Shown piece after piece: positions 46,547-53,758 of a stretch of DNA of 64,000 nucleotides. This stretch comes from Salinimicrobium nanhaiense (GTDB taxonomy: Bacteria > Bacteroidota > Bacteroidia > Flavobacteriales > Flavobacteriaceae), in NCBI GenBank assembly GCA_012038135.1, contig JAAVJQ010000010.1:1-64000 (forward strand). The letters run 5' to 3'. Each line of letters starts with the position of its first letter. Position 1 is the stretch's first letter. The position numbers and the translations under genes were made by a program. Below the pieces are notes generated by a model. It saw only the letters and a program-made list of their open reading frames with translations. It was not told the origin of the DNA and searched no databases.

Positions 46547-46984
46547 TTAAAAAGGTGCCTGTCCTTTTACAGTAATTCCCATAGATCTTGCTGTACCTGC
46601 CACCATCTTCATTGCAGACTCAATTGTGAATGCATTTAGATCTGTCATTTTATCTTCAGCAATGGCTCTTACCTGATCCCAAGAAACACTGGCTACTTTT
46701 TTACGGTTTGGTTCGCCAGAACCCTTCTTAGTCTTTGCAGCTTCTAAAATCTGAACTGCAGCCGGTGGAGTTTTGATTACAAAATCAAAAGACTTGTCTT
46801 TAAAAACTGTAATAACAACAGGTAAAACTTTTCCCTGCTTATCCTGGGTCCTGGCATTAAACTGCTTACAGAACTCCATGATATTAACTCCGGCAGCACC
46901 TAAAGCTGGTCCAACTGGTGGTGATGGGTTAGCAGCACCTCCGCGAACTTGTAACTTAACAACCTTACTTACTTCTTTTGCCAT
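46547..46984 (-). CDS. rplK: 50S ribosomal protein L11
   Basis: 145 aa uL11. N-terminal Pro-rich thiostrepton-site domain ([36 protein letters not shown]) and C-terminal 23S-binding domain ([24 protein letters not shown]). Binds the GTPase-associated centre. First ribosomal protein gene after nusG. Confidence 0.98.
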   Translation of the reverse strand: MAKEVSKVVKLQVRGGAANPSPPVGPALGAAGVNIMEFCKQFNARTQDKQGKVLPVVITVFKDKSFDFVIKTPPAAVQILEAAKTKKGSGEPNRKKVASVSWDQVRAIAEDKMTDLNAFTIESAMKMVAGTARSMGITVKGQAPF

Positions 46985-47001
46985 TTTATTAATTTTAAGA
47001 C

Positions 47002-47036
47002 GATAGTTTTGTTAGTGGAAGCATACTAAAACTATC
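47002..47036 (-). promoter_or_regulatory. Leader hairpin upstream of rplK
   Basis: GATAGTTTT (47002-47010) with AAAACTATC (47028-47036); the stem can extend inward with a small bulge (TTAGT/ACTA). It lies 18-52 bp before the rplK ATG on the minus strand and is a candidate L1-binding or transcript-control structure. Confidence 0.4.
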
Positions 47037-47060
47037 CAAAAATATATAGTGTAACAGTTA

Positions 47061-47612
47061 TTATACTTTTTCTACCTGCATATAGCTAAGTTCCAGTGGC
47101 GTCTTTCTACCAAAGATCTTCACCATCACCTCAAGCTTGCGCTTTTCTTCATTGATCTTTTCAACCGTACCGTTAAAGCCGTTAAAAGGACCATCAATCA
47201 CTTTTATAGTTTCACCAATGGTAAATGGAATGGCTACATTATCTGCTTTTACAGATAGCTCATCCACTTTACCAAGCATTCTGTTAACTTCAGATTTTCT
47301 TAAAGGCACAGGATCTCCTCCTTTTGTCTCACCTAAAAATCCAATAACACCGTTGATAGATTTGATAATGTGTGGGATCTCACCGCCAATATTAGCCAAG
47401 ATCATCACATAACCGGGGAAGTAAACTCTTTCTTTATTTACCTTTTTGCCATTGCGTATTTGAATGACCTTTTCGGTAGGCACAAGGACTTCTTCGATGA
47501 AATCCTCAAGACCTTCATGAGCGATCTCCCGCTCAATATATTCCTTAACTTTATTCTCCTGTCCGCTAACGGCACGAACTACATACCACTTTTTGTCTTT
47601 CACTTCTGCCAT
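47061..47612 (-). CDS. nusG: Transcription elongation/termination factor NusG
   Basis: 183 aa. NGN domain (KKWYVVRAVSGQENKVKEYIEREI...VYFPGYVMILANIGG) and C-terminal KOW domain (VIDGPFNGFNGTVEKINEEKRKLEVMVKIFGRKTPLEL). Binds RNA polymerase clamp and couples to ribosome or Rho. Follows secE by 11 bp. Confidence 0.98.
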   Translation of the reverse strand: MAEVKDKKWYVVRAVSGQENKVKEYIEREIAHEGLEDFIEEVLVPTEKVIQIRNGKKVNKERVYFPGYVMILANIGGEIPHIIKSINGVIGFLGETKGGDPVPLRKSEVNRMLGKVDELSVKADNVAIPFTIGETIKVIDGPFNGFNGTVEKINEEKRKLEVMVKIFGRKTPLELSYMQVEKV

Positions 47613-47623
47613 AGCAATACTAT

Positions 47624-47821
47624 TTATGATTTAATCCACTCAAAATATTGCTCTATCACCCCACTAAAGACAGTATCCACACCCCAGATCAATAATGCAA
47701 AAATAATTGAGAACACAGCAACCACAACAGTAAGTCTTTGCGCTTCTGCCCATGTTGGCCAGGTTACGTGGTTCTTTAATTCATTATAGGACTCCGAAAT
47801 GTAATTTGCTATTCCTGCCAT
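47624..47821 (-). CDS. secE: Preprotein translocase subunit SecE
   Basis: 65 aa from ATG 47821 (MAGIANYISESYNELKNHVTWPTWAEAQRL), the usual start in this family; a Met three codons upstream is possible. One amphipathic helix with the conserved WPTWAEA turn, then a single transmembrane helix (TVVVAVFSIIFALLIWGVDTVF). Clamps SecY in the inner membrane. Confidence 0.95.
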   Translation of the reverse strand: MAGIANYISESYNELKNHVTWPTWAEAQRLTVVVAVFSIIFALLIWGVDTVFSGVIEQYFEWIKS

Positions 47822-47957
47822 GGTATTCATTTTTTATCGCTTACTTTGAAATAAGCGTCGGCTCCCGTATACTACCCCTTTCTTCGGAAAGAATTCGGTG
47901 GCCGTGTAGTTGATCAATATTGTTTCTGAAAAAGAGGTTTTTTGACCACTCTTTATG

Positions 47958-48030
47958 CACGGGTTGAGAGACTCGAACTCCCGACACCTGGTTTTGGAGA
48001 CCAGTGCTCTACCAACTGAGCTAAACCCGT
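47958..48030 (-). tRNA. tRNA-Trp (anticodon CCA)
   Basis: 73 nt cloverleaf: acceptor ACGGGTT/AACCCGT, D-arm AGCTCAGTTGGTAGAGC, anticodon arm CTGGTCTCCAAAACCAG giving CCA, T-arm TCGGGAGTTCGAGTCTCTC. Discriminator G, CCA not fully encoded. Located between tuf and secE, its standard place in Bacteroidota. Confidence 0.97.
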
Positions 48031-48073
48031 ATATTTTATATTCTGGATTCCAAAAAAGTCTTCATCATCTAAA

Positions 48074-48135
48074 AACTCCCGGCTCCTGGTTTTATCCCGA
48101 GTACTCGGGATACCAACTGAGCTAAACCCGTATAT
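48074..48135 (-). repeat. Partial copy of the tRNA-Trp 5' end joined to a 20-bp palindrome
   Basis: 48111-48135 is an exact 25-bp copy of 48010-48034, covering the first 21 bases of tRNA-Trp plus its upstream flank, offset by 101 bp. Where the tRNA should continue into the anticodon arm there is instead the perfect palindrome TATCCCGAGTACTCGGGATA (48093-48112). The part beyond (48074-48092) loosely resembles the tRNA 3' half but also a dispersed CTCCTGGCTCC word, so only the 5' part is certain. Confidence 0.75.
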
Positions 48136-48192
48136 ATAAGTCAAGGCATTCACCGGGGTGAATACCTCAACTTTTATATTATAGACTTATAA

Positions 48193-49380
48193 TTAGTCTA
48201 AGATTTCAGTAACCTGTCCAGCACCTACTGTTCTACCACCTTCACGGATAGCAAAACGTAGACCAACGTTCATTGCGATTGGCTGGATAAGATCTACGTG
48301 GATAGTCAAGTTATCACCTGGCATTACCATCTCAACTCCTTCTGGAAGGTTGATAGTTCCTGTTACGTCTGTTGTACGTACGTAGAACTGTGGACGGTAA
48401 TTGTTGTGGAATGGAGTGTGACGTCCACCTTCTTCTTTCTTAAGGATATAAACCTCAGCTTTGAATTTGGCGTGTGGAGTTACAGATCCAGGCTTAGTAA
48501 TAACCATACCTCTTGAGATCTGAGTTTTCTCAATACCTCTAAGAAGAATACCAACGTTATCACCGGCTTCACCTCTGTCAAGGATCTTACGGAACATCTC
48601 AACTCCTGTAATAGTAGAAGTAAGTTTTCCAGCTCCCATACCAATGATCTCTACAGGATCTCCGGTGTTTGCAACACCAGTTTCAATACGACCAGTTGCA
48701 ACAGTACCACGACCGGTAATAGAGAACACATCCTCGATAGGCATAAGGAATGGCTTATCAACATCACGCTCTGGCATTTCGATCCAGGAATCAACAGCCT
48801 CCATTAAATCAAGAACAGTTTTTGTCCACTTCTCATCTCCGTTAAGAGCACCAAGAGCAGATCCTGAAATTACAGGTCCGTTATCTCCGTCATATTCATA
48901 GAAAGAAAGAAGATCTCTTACCTCCATTTCAACTAGCTCAAGAAGCTCCTCATCATCAACAAGGTCAACTTTGTTAAGGAACACAACAATTCTTGGAATA
49001 CCTACCTGGCGACCAAGAAGGATGTGCTCACGAGTTTGTGGCATTGGACCATCTGTAGCCGCAACTACAAGAATAGCACCGTCCATTTGAGCAGCACCAG
49101 TTACCATGTTCTTCACGTAATCGGCGTGACCTGGACAGTCAACGTGAGCATAGTGACGATTTGCAGTTGAATACTCTACGTGTGAAGAGTTGATGGTAAT
49201 ACCTCTCTCTTTTTCTTCCGGAGCATTATCAATCTGATCAAAAGATCTAGCTTCTGAATAACCGGCATCAGCCATTACCTTAGTAATCGCTGCTGTTAAA
49301 GTTGTTTTTCCGTGATCTACGTGTCCAATCGTACCTATGTTAAGGTGCGGCTTGGACCGATCGTAAGTTGCCTTTGCCAT
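48193..49380 (-). CDS. tuf: Elongation factor Tu
   Basis: 395 aa. G1 [11 protein letters not shown]2 region [13 protein letters not shown]3 DCPGHADY, G4 NKVDLVDD, then domains II and III ending [11 protein letters not shown]. Delivers aminoacyl-tRNA to the ribosome. Preceded by four tRNA genes and followed by tRNA-Trp and secE on the same strand, so tRNA processing probably releases its mRNA. Only one tuf copy is visible here. Confidence 0.99.
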   Translation of the reverse strand: MAKATYDRSKPHLNIGTIGHVDHGKTTLTAAITKVMADAGYSEARSFDQIDNAPEEKERGITINSSHVEYSTANRHYAHVDCPGHADYVKNMVTGAAQMDGAILVVAATDGPMPQTREHILLGRQVGIPRIVVFLNKVDLVDDEELLELVEMEVRDLLSFYEYDGDNGPVISGSALGALNGDEKWTKTVLDLMEAVDSWIEMPERDVDKPFLMPIEDVFSITGRGTVATGRIETGVANTGDPVEIIGMGAGKLTSTITGVEMFRKILDRGEAGDNVGILLRGIEKTQISRGMVITKPGSVTPHAKFKAEVYILKKEEGGRHTPFHNNYRPQFYVRTTDVTGTINLPEGVEMVMPGDNLTIHVDLIQPIAMNVGLRFAIREGGRTVGAGQVTEILD

Positions 49381-49438
49381 AATTAATACTTATTTAATCT
49401 TAGTTATATATTAGTGTTCAATTTTATACAAAATCTCG

Positions 49439-49510
<72 letters not shown>

Positions 49511-49672
49511 AAAAAAAGTCACCTCCGACAAAGCTGCGCTTGGGGGAGACAACTAAAGGTTCTAAAAAAGCTGCTAATTTTTCCTAGCAGAAAAACACGC
49601 CGTAGCGTGAGAATCTTAGGATTAAAAGAAGCAAACTTCCTTCTTAACTCCGGCCTTCTAAAAGAAAGCCCA

Positions 49673-49735
49673 GAGTGGGAGACCGGTTTCCTTTCGATTC
49701 GCTTTACAAGCTCACTCAGGACAGGCTTCTCACCC
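49673..49735. repeat. Partial tRNA-Gly 3'-end copy with REP-like tail
   Basis: GAGTGGGAGACCGGTTTC (49673-49690) matches the tRNA-Gly 3' end at 49798-49815 in 16 of 18 bases. It runs on into CCTTTCGATTCGCTTTACAA and CTTCTCACCCT, the same kind of tail (..CGACTGCGCTCG.., ..CTTCTCGTCCC..) that follows the tRNA-Thr fragments. Confidence 0.6.
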
Positions 49736-49795
49736 TGCTTTCTCTCTTCCAAACAAAATCCGAATTCCTTTAGATTCTGCTCTTTATAGAAAACT

Positions 49796-49871
49796 TGGAG
49801 CGGGAGACCGGGTTCGAACCGGCGACATTCAGCTTGGAAGGCTGACGCTCTACCAACTGAGCTACTCCCGC
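49796..49871 (-). tRNA. tRNA-Gly (anticodon TCC)
   Basis: 76 nt including encoded CCA (49796-49798). Acceptor GCGGGAG/CTCCCGC, D-arm AGCTCAGTTGGTAGAGC, anticodon arm TCAGCCTTCCAAGCTGA giving TCC, T-arm GCCGGTTCGAACCCGGT. Discriminator T. Confidence 0.96.
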
Positions 49872-49949
49872 GTTATCTGGTTCAAGGTTTCTTGTTTCAG
49901 GTTCAAGGTTTTTAAACCCGAAACCTTGAACTTTAAACTTTGAACCAAG

Positions 49950-50034
49950 TGGTGGGGAGAGCAGGATTCGAACCTGCGAAGTTAAAAACAACAGATTTAC
50001 AGTCTGTCCTCGTTGGCCGCTTGAGTATCTCCCC
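49950..50034 (-). tRNA. tRNA-Tyr (anticodon GTA)
   Basis: 85 nt including encoded CCA (49950-49952). Class II tRNA with a long variable arm. Acceptor GGGGAGA/TCTCCCC, anticodon arm CAGACTGTAAATCTG giving GTA, variable arm TTGTTTTTAACTTC, T-arm GCAGGTTCGAATCCTGC. Discriminator A. Confidence 0.96.
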
Positions 50035-50183
50035 AATTTTTACCTTTACAATATTTCAGAGAACCATCGCTTTGGAATGGCTAATTTTTGAAGCCGCAAA
50101 TTAACTGAAAATTAATTTACCCGCCAAAGCTTTTTAATTCAAAATTTCAAGAACTTTGAAAACCTCATTTCTTTGGTTTTTCA

Positions 50184-50415
50184 GAGCCGATGGAGGGACT
50201 CCCCTCGACTGCGCTCGGGATAAACTTCTCGTCCCTCCGCAGCTTTTCAGAACATAGTTCTTTCCGGCTACACCCGTGCGTTTTCATTTCAATATTTCAG
50301 AGCCGATGGAGGGACTCCCCTCGACTGCGCTCGGGATAAACTTCTCGTCCCTCCGCAGCTTTTCAGAACATAGTTCTTTCCGGCTACACCCGTGCGTTTT
50401 CATTTCAATATTTCA
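50184..50415. repeat. Two perfect 116-bp tandem repeats beginning with the tRNA-Thr 3' end
   Basis: Units 50184-50299 and 50300-50415 are identical. Each begins with the 18 bases GAGCCGATGGAGGGACTC, which also form the junction with the intact tRNA-Thr at 50416-50433, so the period carries on into the gene. Each unit contains GGAGGGAC and GTCCCTCC about 30 bp apart as inverted arms around CCCTCGACTGCGCTCGGGA. The units lie 3' of the tRNA in transcription direction and occupy most of the 50035-50416 gap. Confidence 0.95.
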
Positions 50416-50416
50416 G

Positions 50417-50490
50417 AGCCGATGGAGGGACTCGAACCCACGACCTGCTGATTACAAATCAGCTGCTCTAGCCAGCTGAGCTACATCGGC
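50417..50490 (-). tRNA. tRNA-Thr (anticodon TGT), second copy
   Basis: Identical in all 74 bases to 27314-27387. First gene of the tRNA-Thr, tRNA-Tyr, tRNA-Gly, tRNA-Thr, tuf transcription unit; a good promoter lies 50-79 bp upstream. CCA not encoded. Confidence 0.97.
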
Positions 50491-50510
50491 CTTTAACTGC
50501 CTTTTTTCAC

Positions 50511-50538
50511 AAAAAAAGTCCGCTATTTCTAACGGACT
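50511..50538 (-). terminator. Terminator after hpf
   Basis: On the minus strand AGTCCG (50538-50533), a ten-base loop, CGGACT (50522-50517), then seven T. It ends the rpsU-recombinase-hpf unit and overlaps the start region of the tRNA/tuf unit. Confidence 0.75.
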
Positions 50539-50539
50539 G

Positions 50540-50569
50540 CAAATGTATAAATTTAATTCTGTTCTCAAA
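50540..50569 (-). promoter_or_regulatory. Promoter of the tRNA-tuf operon
   Basis: On the minus strand TTTG (50569-50566), an 18-bp spacer, then TACATTTG (50547-50540): both parts match the Bacteroidota sigma-A consensus TTTG-N17-19-TAnnTTTG. Start expected near 50533, inside the preceding terminator. Confidence 0.75.
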
Positions 50570-50587
50570 ATTTTTAAGAAAACTTTT

Positions 50588-50893
50588 TTAAGCTACCTGC
50601 ACATTAAATTTTCTCTTTCGTTTTTGAAGTTGCCGCTCCAGGGAATTAACACATTCATCTACACCTACTTCGAATTTTCTTCCCCGTTTTTTACAAATGA
50701 TCTCATCTCCGGGAATGCTTAATAATATTTCTGAAATCTTATTCTCTTTATCACTGGATTTTTCAACTTTTAAATACACATCTGCATAGATCACATTATC
50801 AAAATGGCTTTCCAGTTTGTCCAGTTTTTTCTGAATGAAATTTACAAGTTTTTGATCGGCGTGGAAGTTTACGGACTGTAAGTTGACTTTCAT
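50588..50893 (-). CDS. hpf: Ribosome hibernation promoting factor, short form
   Basis: 101 aa HPF/RaiA fold (MKVNLQSVNFHADQKLVNFIQKKLDKLESHF...YADVYLKVEK...ILLSIPGDEIICKKRGRKFEVGVDECVNSLERQLQKRKRK). No C-terminal dimerisation domain, so this is the short form. Binds the 30S decoding region in stationary phase. It follows the recombinase gene by 27 bp. Confidence 0.93.
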   Translation of the reverse strand: MKVNLQSVNFHADQKLVNFIQKKLDKLESHFDNVIYADVYLKVEKSSDKENKISEILLSIPGDEIICKKRGRKFEVGVDECVNSLERQLQKRKRKFNVQVA

Positions 50894-50920
50894 AATAATT
50901 GAAATTTAGTTAAACGATTA

Positions 50921-51826
50921 CTAGGATCCCTTCTTTCTGTTCCGGGGGTGTGCATTGTTGTAGACCCTGTTGAGTTCGGCCATGCTGTTATGAGTATAAA
51001 CCTGGGTAGCGGCAAGACTTGAATGCCCCAATAGTTCTTTAACAGCATTGATATGAGCACCCTGGTTCAGCAAGTGAGTGGCAAAAGAGTGGCGCAGGAT
51101 GTGCGGACTCTGTTTTAGCTTACTCGAGACTCCTCTAAAGTAATTATTAATTGTTCTATAGACAAGGGAATCGTACATTTTAACGCCTGCCTCTGTAAGA
51201 AAAAAATAGTCCCCGGAATTCCCATTTTCAACACCTTCTCTTTCTTCAAGATAGGCTGTAATGCCGGCCTTTACAGATGGCAATAAAGGTATGAAACGCT
51301 CCTTATTCCCTTTCCCTTTCACCTTTAATAAACCCGAAGAAAGATCAATATCTCCCAGTCTTATGCCAATCAATTCACTACGGCGAATTCCGGTTGAGTA
51401 GAATAGTTCGACCATCAATTTATTCCGAAGCTCCTCAAAACCCTCGGTCGGAATATTCTGTAGTGCTGTGTTAATTTCTGATTCTGAGAATGGCACCTGT
51501 AACTTGCGTGTAGTTTTTAAAGCCCGGTGTTTTGCCAAAGGAGAAATTTCAAGCTGCTTTGTTTTTAGCAAAAATCGATAGTACGCTTTTATAGAAGATA
51601 CCTTACGGTTTACGCTGGAATTGGAAAGCCCCTGCTCCACCAGGTTTACTACCCAACTCCTCACCTGGGATGGATTTACTTCTTTTAGATCTTCCTCCTC
51701 GTATGTAGAGGAAATAAAACCGGCGAAGGTCAAAAGATCTGCCCGATAGGCAGTAATGGTGTGTTCTGAATTCTTTTTTTCAAGTTCCAGGTAATCGAAG
51801 AATTTTGAAAAGTCATTTTGAGGCAT
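50921..51826 (-). CDS. Tyrosine recombinase (XerC/XerD-type)
   Basis: Start at ATG 51826 (MPQNDFSKFFDYLELEKKNSEHT). 301 aa. N-terminal SAM-like core-binding domain, then catalytic domain with Arg148 (GIRRSE), Lys172 region (KGKGNKER), His242 and Arg245 (HILRHSFATHLL), His268 (LLGHSS) and Tyr277 (VYTH). All catalytic residues present. Size and lack of an integrase-type N-terminus suggest the chromosome-dimer Xer recombinase; its fixed place between rpsU and hpf across Flavobacteriia supports a housekeeping role rather than a mobile element. XerC versus XerD cannot be decided. Confidence 0.93.
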   Translation of the reverse strand: MPQNDFSKFFDYLELEKKNSEHTITAYRADLLTFAGFISSTYEEEDLKEVNPSQVRSWVVNLVEQGLSNSSVNRKVSSIKAYYRFLLKTKQLEISPLAKHRALKTTRKLQVPFSESEINTALQNIPTEGFEELRNKLMVELFYSTGIRRSELIGIRLGDIDLSSGLLKVKGKGNKERFIPLLPSVKAGITAYLEEREGVENGNSGDYFFLTEAGVKMYDSLVYRTINNYFRGVSSKLKQSPHILRHSFATHLLNQGAHINAVKELLGHSSLAATQVYTHNSMAELNRVYNNAHPRNRKKGS

Positions 51827-51915
51827 AAAAAAACTGTTGACAGGCAAAGTTAGAAAACTTTGACCTACCAACAGTTATTATTGTATACCTAAGAACTCAG
51901 GCTTAGGAATTGATA

Positions 51916-52110
51916 CTAGATCTCTTCCTGATCTCTTAGATGCTGTATGTAAGCAGCTTTTTGGATTTGAGCCCTACGTTCTACTGACGGTTTTGTGAAT
52001 GCCTGCCGATCTCTCAACTGGCGCATAGTGCCTGTACGATCAAATTTACGCTTGAAACGCTTCAGCGCTCTATCAATATTCTCTCCGTCTTTAACTGGTA
52101 TAATTAACAT
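51916..52110 (-). CDS. rpsU: 30S ribosomal protein S21
   Basis: 64 aa bS21: LIIPVKDGENIDRALKRFKRKFDRTGTMRQLRDRQAF, basic throughout. In Bacteroidota ribosomes bS21 helps hide the 3' end of 16S rRNA, which is why most mRNAs there lack Shine-Dalgarno sequences. This gene is the exception: AAAGGAGGTGA ends 5 bases before its ATG. First gene of the rpsU-recombinase-hpf unit. Confidence 0.97.
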   Translation of the reverse strand: MLIIPVKDGENIDRALKRFKRKFDRTGTMRQLRDRQAFTKPSVERRAQIQKAAYIQHLRDQEEI

Positions 52111-52114
52111 AGTG

Positions 52115-52125
52115 TCACCTCCTTT
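52115..52125 (-). promoter_or_regulatory. Extended Shine-Dalgarno of rpsU
   Basis: AAAGGAGGTGA on the minus strand, with AGGAGG seven bases before the ATG: full complement to the 16S tail. No other gene in the window has a site of this strength. It is likely the sensor for bS21 shortage. Confidence 0.85.
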
Positions 52126-52146
52126 CTTTAAAAATTAATAAGGCTG

Positions 52147-52176
52147 CAAAGATAATTGAAATCTCTAAACCCACAA
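52147..52176 (-). promoter_or_regulatory. rpsU promoter
   Basis: On the minus strand TTG (52176-52174), a 19-bp spacer, TATCTTTG (52154-52147): good match to the Bacteroidota -33/-7 consensus. Leader of about 30 nt including the Shine-Dalgarno. Confidence 0.7.
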
Positions 52177-52223
52177 TTATTCGATTATTTAATTTTAATT
52201 TATTTCAAACATCATAATTCAAC

Positions 52224-52480
52224 CACCAAATTCCAAGCACCAAATTCCAAGCACCAAATTCCAAATCAGTTGTCAGTGGTCAATTGAAAAATTCCCTTTT
52301 CACCCGCAATTCATTCGTCCGAAGTAATATAACATCGGCCTTTCTGCAACTTGAAACACGCTACTTTTTCACTTCGAAACCCGCAACTTGAAACCCGCAA
52401 CAAGTAACTGGCAACAGGCAACAGGCAACGCTTTGACTTCTCCTCCCTTCGGTCGGACTCAGCGTGACAACCTTAAACGC
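52224..52480. repeat. Short tandem words in the gap between rpsU and the acyl-CoA dehydrogenase
   Basis: CACCAAATTCCAAG occurs three times in tandem (52224-52237, 52238-52251, 52252-52265 with one change). Then CGCAACTTGAAAC-like words (52348-52410), GGCAACAGGCAACAGGCAAC (about 52413) and CCCTTCGGTCGGACTCAGCG (near 52444). No gene in 52177-52529. Confidence 0.8.
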
Positions 52481-52529
52481 TGAATAATCTAAATAAACAG
52501 ACCTTGAACTTTAAACTTTAAACCTGGAA

Positions 52530-53699
52530 CTATTTGGCTGCCGGCTTATACTCCTTTCCATCGATGATCATTTTCGCAATGATCTCCCTTAGGATCTCTG
52601 AAGTTCCACCTCCAATAGGCCCTAAACGGCTGTCTCTGGAAAGTCTTGCCAAAGGGTAATCTTCCATATATCCATATCCCCCCAAAAACTGAAGACATTT
52701 GTAGATCACCTCATCTGCGATCCTTGTAGAAAGTAATTTTGACATACTCGCTTCCTTTACAACGTAAACTCCGCGCTCCATTCTTTCGGCTATGGAATAA
52801 TTGAATTCTGTAGCCATTTCCACTTCACTGGCCATATCGGCAATGCTGTGGCGCAGTGCCTGGAATTTATTAATGGTCTTCCCAAAAGCCTCTCTTTCGC
52901 TCATGTATTGCAGGGTATAATCAATTGCAAATTGAGCCCGGGCATGCGCATTGATCCCCATAATTAATCTTTCAAAAGCAAAGTGTTGCATGATATAAGG
53001 AAATCCTTTGCCTTCTTCCCCCATTAAATTGCTAGCAGGGATCTCTACATTATCAAAAGCGATCTCGGCAGTATCCGATGCTCTCCACCCCAATTTATCA
53101 AGTTTGGTAGCAGAAATTCCTGGAGTGTCACGATCCATGATAAAGATGCTCATCCCTTTACTCTTTAATTCAGGGTTGGTCTTTGCGGCCACCACCAAAT
53201 AATCTGAATACACCCCATTAGTAATAAAAGTCTTGGATCCATTGATCACATACTTGTCACCCTTTTTAACGGCTGTAGTTTTCATTCCGGCCACATCACT
53301 TCCCCCTGCGGGTTCGGTGATACAAAGGCACCCTATAAGATCACCGCTAATACTACCGGTAAGATATTTCTCCTTAATCGCTTCATCTCCTTCTTTTGCC
53401 ACATGCGTCATGGCAAGGTAGGCATGCGCCCACATTGCAGCAGCAAATCCGCCGCTGTTGATCTTTTGTAATTCTTCAAGGAAGATCACTGTATAAAAAA
53501 GGTCCAGGTTGAGTCCGCCATATTGCTCGGGATAGTTAAGCCCAAAGTACCCCATATCTCCGAATTTCTTCCAGATAAAGCGCTCAATAGTGCCGGTTTT
53601 TTCCCATTTCTCAATATGCGGCACCACCTCCTTTTGTAAAAACTCCCGGAAGCTTTTCCTGAATAATTCGTGCTCTTCTGTAAAATATCTGCTGTTCAT
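52530..53699 (-). CDS. Acyl-CoA dehydrogenase
   Basis: 389 aa flavoprotein, complete three-domain ACAD fold. FAD/substrate motifs: CLCITEPAGGSDVAGMKT, KTFITNGVYSDYLVVAAKT, GWRASDTAEIAFDNVEIP, and near the C-terminus FLGGYGYMEDYPLARLSRDSRL, where Glu in GYMEDYP is the position of the catalytic base in many ACADs. Oxidises acyl-CoA to enoyl-CoA in fatty or branched-chain acid breakdown; chain length unknown. Monocistronic. Confidence 0.95.
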   Translation of the reverse strand: MNSRYFTEEHELFRKSFREFLQKEVVPHIEKWEKTGTIERFIWKKFGDMGYFGLNYPEQYGGLNLDLFYTVIFLEELQKINSGGFAAAMWAHAYLAMTHVAKEGDEAIKEKYLTGSISGDLIGCLCITEPAGGSDVAGMKTTAVKKGDKYVINGSKTFITNGVYSDYLVVAAKTNPELKSKGMSIFIMDRDTPGISATKLDKLGWRASDTAEIAFDNVEIPASNLMGEEGKGFPYIMQHFAFERLIMGINAHARAQFAIDYTLQYMSEREAFGKTINKFQALRHSIADMASEVEMATEFNYSIAERMERGVYVVKEASMSKLLSTRIADEVIYKCLQFLGGYGYMEDYPLARLSRDSRLGPIGGGTSEILREIIAKMIIDGKEYKPAAK

Positions 53700-53758
53700 A
53701 AAGTTATTTCTGAATGTTGTTTCCTTTAATCTAAAATTTTTTGGGGGATGAGAAAAAC

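Noticed and set aside
47953-48153. Frame across tRNA-Trp encoding GLAQLVEHWSPKPGVGSSS-like peptide
   Set aside because: This peptide is the familiar translation of a tRNA gene; not a protein.
49519-49752. Minus-strand frame between tRNA-Thr and tRNA-Gly
   Set aside because: Made of repeat and tRNA-fragment sequence; basic composition is an artefact.
50184-50415. Possible CRISPR array
   Set aside because: Only two units, no unique spacers and no cas genes; it is a simple tandem duplication.
50276-50479. Plus-strand frame across the 116-bp repeat and tRNA-Thr
   Set aside because: Antisense of the tRNA and repeat; explains the MEGLPS.. and NPRPADYKSAAL peptides often mis-annotated.
50921-51826. 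Integrase of a tRNA-inserted mobile element (tyrosine recombinase near tRNA-Thr fragments)
   Set aside because: Gene order rpsU-recombinase-hpf-tRNAs-tuf is the normal Flavobacteriia arrangement, there is no cargo and no matching distant attachment site.
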